Assembly (NCBI RefSeq): GCF_003054175.1
Contig: NZ_QBKN01000024.1
Span: 19,181 to 83,180, forward strand
Reading direction: 5' to 3'
Source: Allosediminivita pacifica
GTDB taxonomy: Bacteria > Pseudomonadota > Alphaproteobacteria > Rhodobacterales > Rhodobacteraceae
Length of the DNA stretch: 64,000 nucleotides
The first letter of the stretch is position 1, and the number at the start of each line of letters is the position of its first letter. The notes under the pieces were generated by a model that was given only the letters and a program-made list of their open reading frames with translations, made no database searches and had not been told where the DNA came from. The translations under genes and the position numbers were made by a program. Positions 62,995 through 64,000 of the stretch are shown piece by piece.

Positions 62995-63425
62995 GCACAG
63001 CGCAGCCGCAGGGAGGCGTCATGCCGGGGGCATGCGTCCCCCGTACGTGCTCCTTGGCACGGAGCCGCGCACCGCAGCCGCGCGCGGAGGCGATCCGCCC
63101 CGTCGATCCTCTCACTTTATCTCCGCCAATCCGAAAGACCTCGACACAGGGCACCCGGTCCCGCCGAAACCCCGCTCGCGCTTGGAGAAGGGCGCGAAGC
63201 CGCGCATCGCAGCCGCGCGCGGAGGCGATCCGACCCGCCGATCCTCTCACTTTATCCCCGCAACCCCGAAAGACCTCGATACGAGGCACCCGGTCCCGCC
63301 GAAACCCCGCTCGCGCTTGGAGAAGGGCGCGAAGCCGCGCATCTCAGCCGCGCGCGGAGGCGATCCGACCCGCCGATCCTCTCACTTTATCCCCGCCAAC
63401 CCGAAAGACCCCGACACGAGGCACC
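62995..63425. repeat. 135-bp tandem repeat array
   Basis: Three nearly full units with register marks GCGCACCGCAG (63067), GCGCATCGCAG (63202) and GCGCATCTCAG (63337), exactly 135 bases apart, preceded by a degenerate partial unit around 62995. Each unit contains GCCGCGCGCGGAGGCGATCC, ATCCTCTCACTTTATCCCCG and CCGAAAGACC. Unit length is a multiple of three, so all frames stay open, but none has a recognisable product or start site. Confidence 0.85.
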
Positions 63426-63573
63426 CAGCCCCACCAAATCGCCGCCGCATGGAAGCGCGGCTGCGATGCGCGGCGGGCCTGCGGCCCTTGATTCCGCGCA
63501 GGGGCTTCGCGCTCGACCGATGCGAACGCGCGCATTGCGTGCTTGCGGCAAGTTGAAGCTTTGGTTTGAAGGT

Positions 63574-63909
63574 TCAGGAGGCGGCCGGTGGCGGAGGGGG
63601 ATTGTAGCTGTCTGGATTGGCGCGCCACTCGCTGCACTCGTCAGAATAGCAGTGTGAACCATACCATGGTAGGACCCAATCAGGCCAATGGTGCGGTCGA
63701 TCAAAGCCATCATTTAGCTGCACGCTTTCGTCGCCAAACATTGAAGTGAAATGAAGTTGATTGAGGGGAGAATTTCTCAAATCAACATCTCGAAGAGCTG
63801 ACCCTTGGAACTTTGTGCCACTCGCATCAAGCGAGCGAGCGACCTTTATTAACCTAAGGTAGCAATATTGAATTTCACAGTTCGTTAGGACGCCTTCCGA
63901 GAAATTAGG
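63574..63909 (-). pseudogene. Pentapeptide-repeat protein, C-terminal fragment cut by an IS
   Basis: The minus-strand frame is open from the insertion-sequence end to 63574. It encodes NCEIQYCYLRLIKVARSLDA, then SGTKF-QGSAL-RDVDL-RNSPL-NQLHF, five units with Leu/Phe every fifth residue, and then FGDESVQLNDGFDRPHHWPD, a C-terminal motif I know from alphaproteobacterial pentapeptide-repeat proteins. The end is Pro-rich (NPPPPPAAS). No start codon precedes the repeats before the transposase stop at 63910, so the N-terminus was lost or separated by the insertion. Base composition is AT-richer than the rest of the window. A short product from TTG 63780 is possible but unlikely. Confidence 0.75.
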
Positions 63910-64000
63910 TCATGTTGACAAATGGCGTAGCCAGAGGCGGATCGACGTGATGTCGACGAAGCCCAGGAAGCTCTCTGCGGTCTTGTCGTATCGGGTTGCG
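63910..64000 (-). mobile_element. IS5-family transposase, C-terminal end (rest outside window)
   Basis: The last 29 residues of a DDE transposase are visible: RYDKTAESFLGFVDITSIRL then WLRHLST and a stop at 63910. This is the usual ending of IS5/IS427-group transposases (RYDKTA.S.L.F...AS.RLWLR). The gene runs in from the right edge, so the element's left end lies near 63880-63909; its terminal inverted repeat cannot be confirmed without the other end. It interrupts the pentapeptide-repeat gene. Confidence 0.85.

Noticed and set aside
62995..63425. Possible CRISPR array
   Set aside because: Units are 135 bp and nearly identical throughout; there are no short repeats with unique spacers and no cas genes.
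62905..63657. 250-codon open frame across the tandem repeat
   Set aside because: The frame is open only because the 135-bp unit is a multiple of three; no start site, family or codon pattern supports it.

Overview
The window is very GC-rich chromosomal DNA from an alphaproteobacterium, most likely a member of the Rhodobacteraceae (Roseobacter/Rhodobacter group). The evidence is gene content and order: a PccR-type regulator beside pccB, pccA and methylmalonyl-CoA mutase with TTTGCAAA operators; a ppx-ppk1-hda-PerM cluster; RpoH beginning SNYANLPAPSPE; DciA next to a DsbA-like protein; DUF4174 and other families common in this group; and a hairpin-rich intergenic repeat of the kind scattered through these genomes. 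No rRNA, tRNA or CRISPR array was seen.

Regions. 1-2280 holds an RsbQ/KAI2-type alpha/beta hydrolase that runs straight into a multi-PAS histidine kinase cut by the left edge. 2468-10265 is a CUT1-type carbohydrate uptake and catabolism locus: GntR/FCD regulator, HSL-type esterase, binding protein, two permeases, sugar-phosphate isomerase/epimerase and Gfo/Idh/MocA dehydrogenase on the minus strand, with the MalK-like ATPase divergent. 10269-16391 contains mutY, dciA, a DsbA-like thiol oxidoreductase, a class III CoA transferase, an FAD oxidoreductase and ada. 16498-20107 is a block of two saccharopine-dehydrogenase-type genes and a histidine phosphatase bracketed by a compound inverted repeat. 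20174-29678 holds an EF-hand protein, an OmpA-family protein with a small partner, ubiA, rsmE, a GNAT protein, gshA and ggt. 30127-30930 is a partner-switching pair (RsbW-like kinase with an apparent frameshift, STAS protein). 31089-35737 carries a free-Met-sulfoxide reductase, a pseudouridine synthase, xthA, a thioredoxin-TPR protein, a Lon-N domain protein, a Trm112-like protein and a DUF4386-type membrane protein with a second apparent frameshift. 36003-36902 is rpoH.

36970-49628 is the propionyl-CoA module: pccR, a Bcr/CflA-type exporter, pccB, two conserved unknowns, three tiny lipoproteins, pccA, a larger lipoprotein, DUF4174 and the mutase. Propionyl-CoA is carboxylated by PccAB and isomerised to succinyl-CoA by the mutase; TTTGC arrays upstream of pccB and pccR point to PccR control. 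49777-62892 has VOC and GNAT proteins, an amidase, a TetR/MFS efflux pair with a two-copy operator, a LOV-type blue-light histidine kinase, a TerB/J-domain protein, the polyphosphate genes ppx and ppk1, hda and an AI-2E/PerM transporter. 62893-64000 is accessory: a 135-bp tandem repeat, the tail of a pentapeptide-repeat gene, and an IS5-type transposase end that interrupts it.

The most unusual signals are two genes broken at poly-C tracts within 5.5 kb, the compound inverted repeat with 89-bp palindrome-ended elements around the saccharopine genes, the RsbQ hydrolase wired to a PAS histidine kinase instead of a phosphatase, and two glycine-rich mini-lipoproteins that share a general-stress-like promoter pattern.
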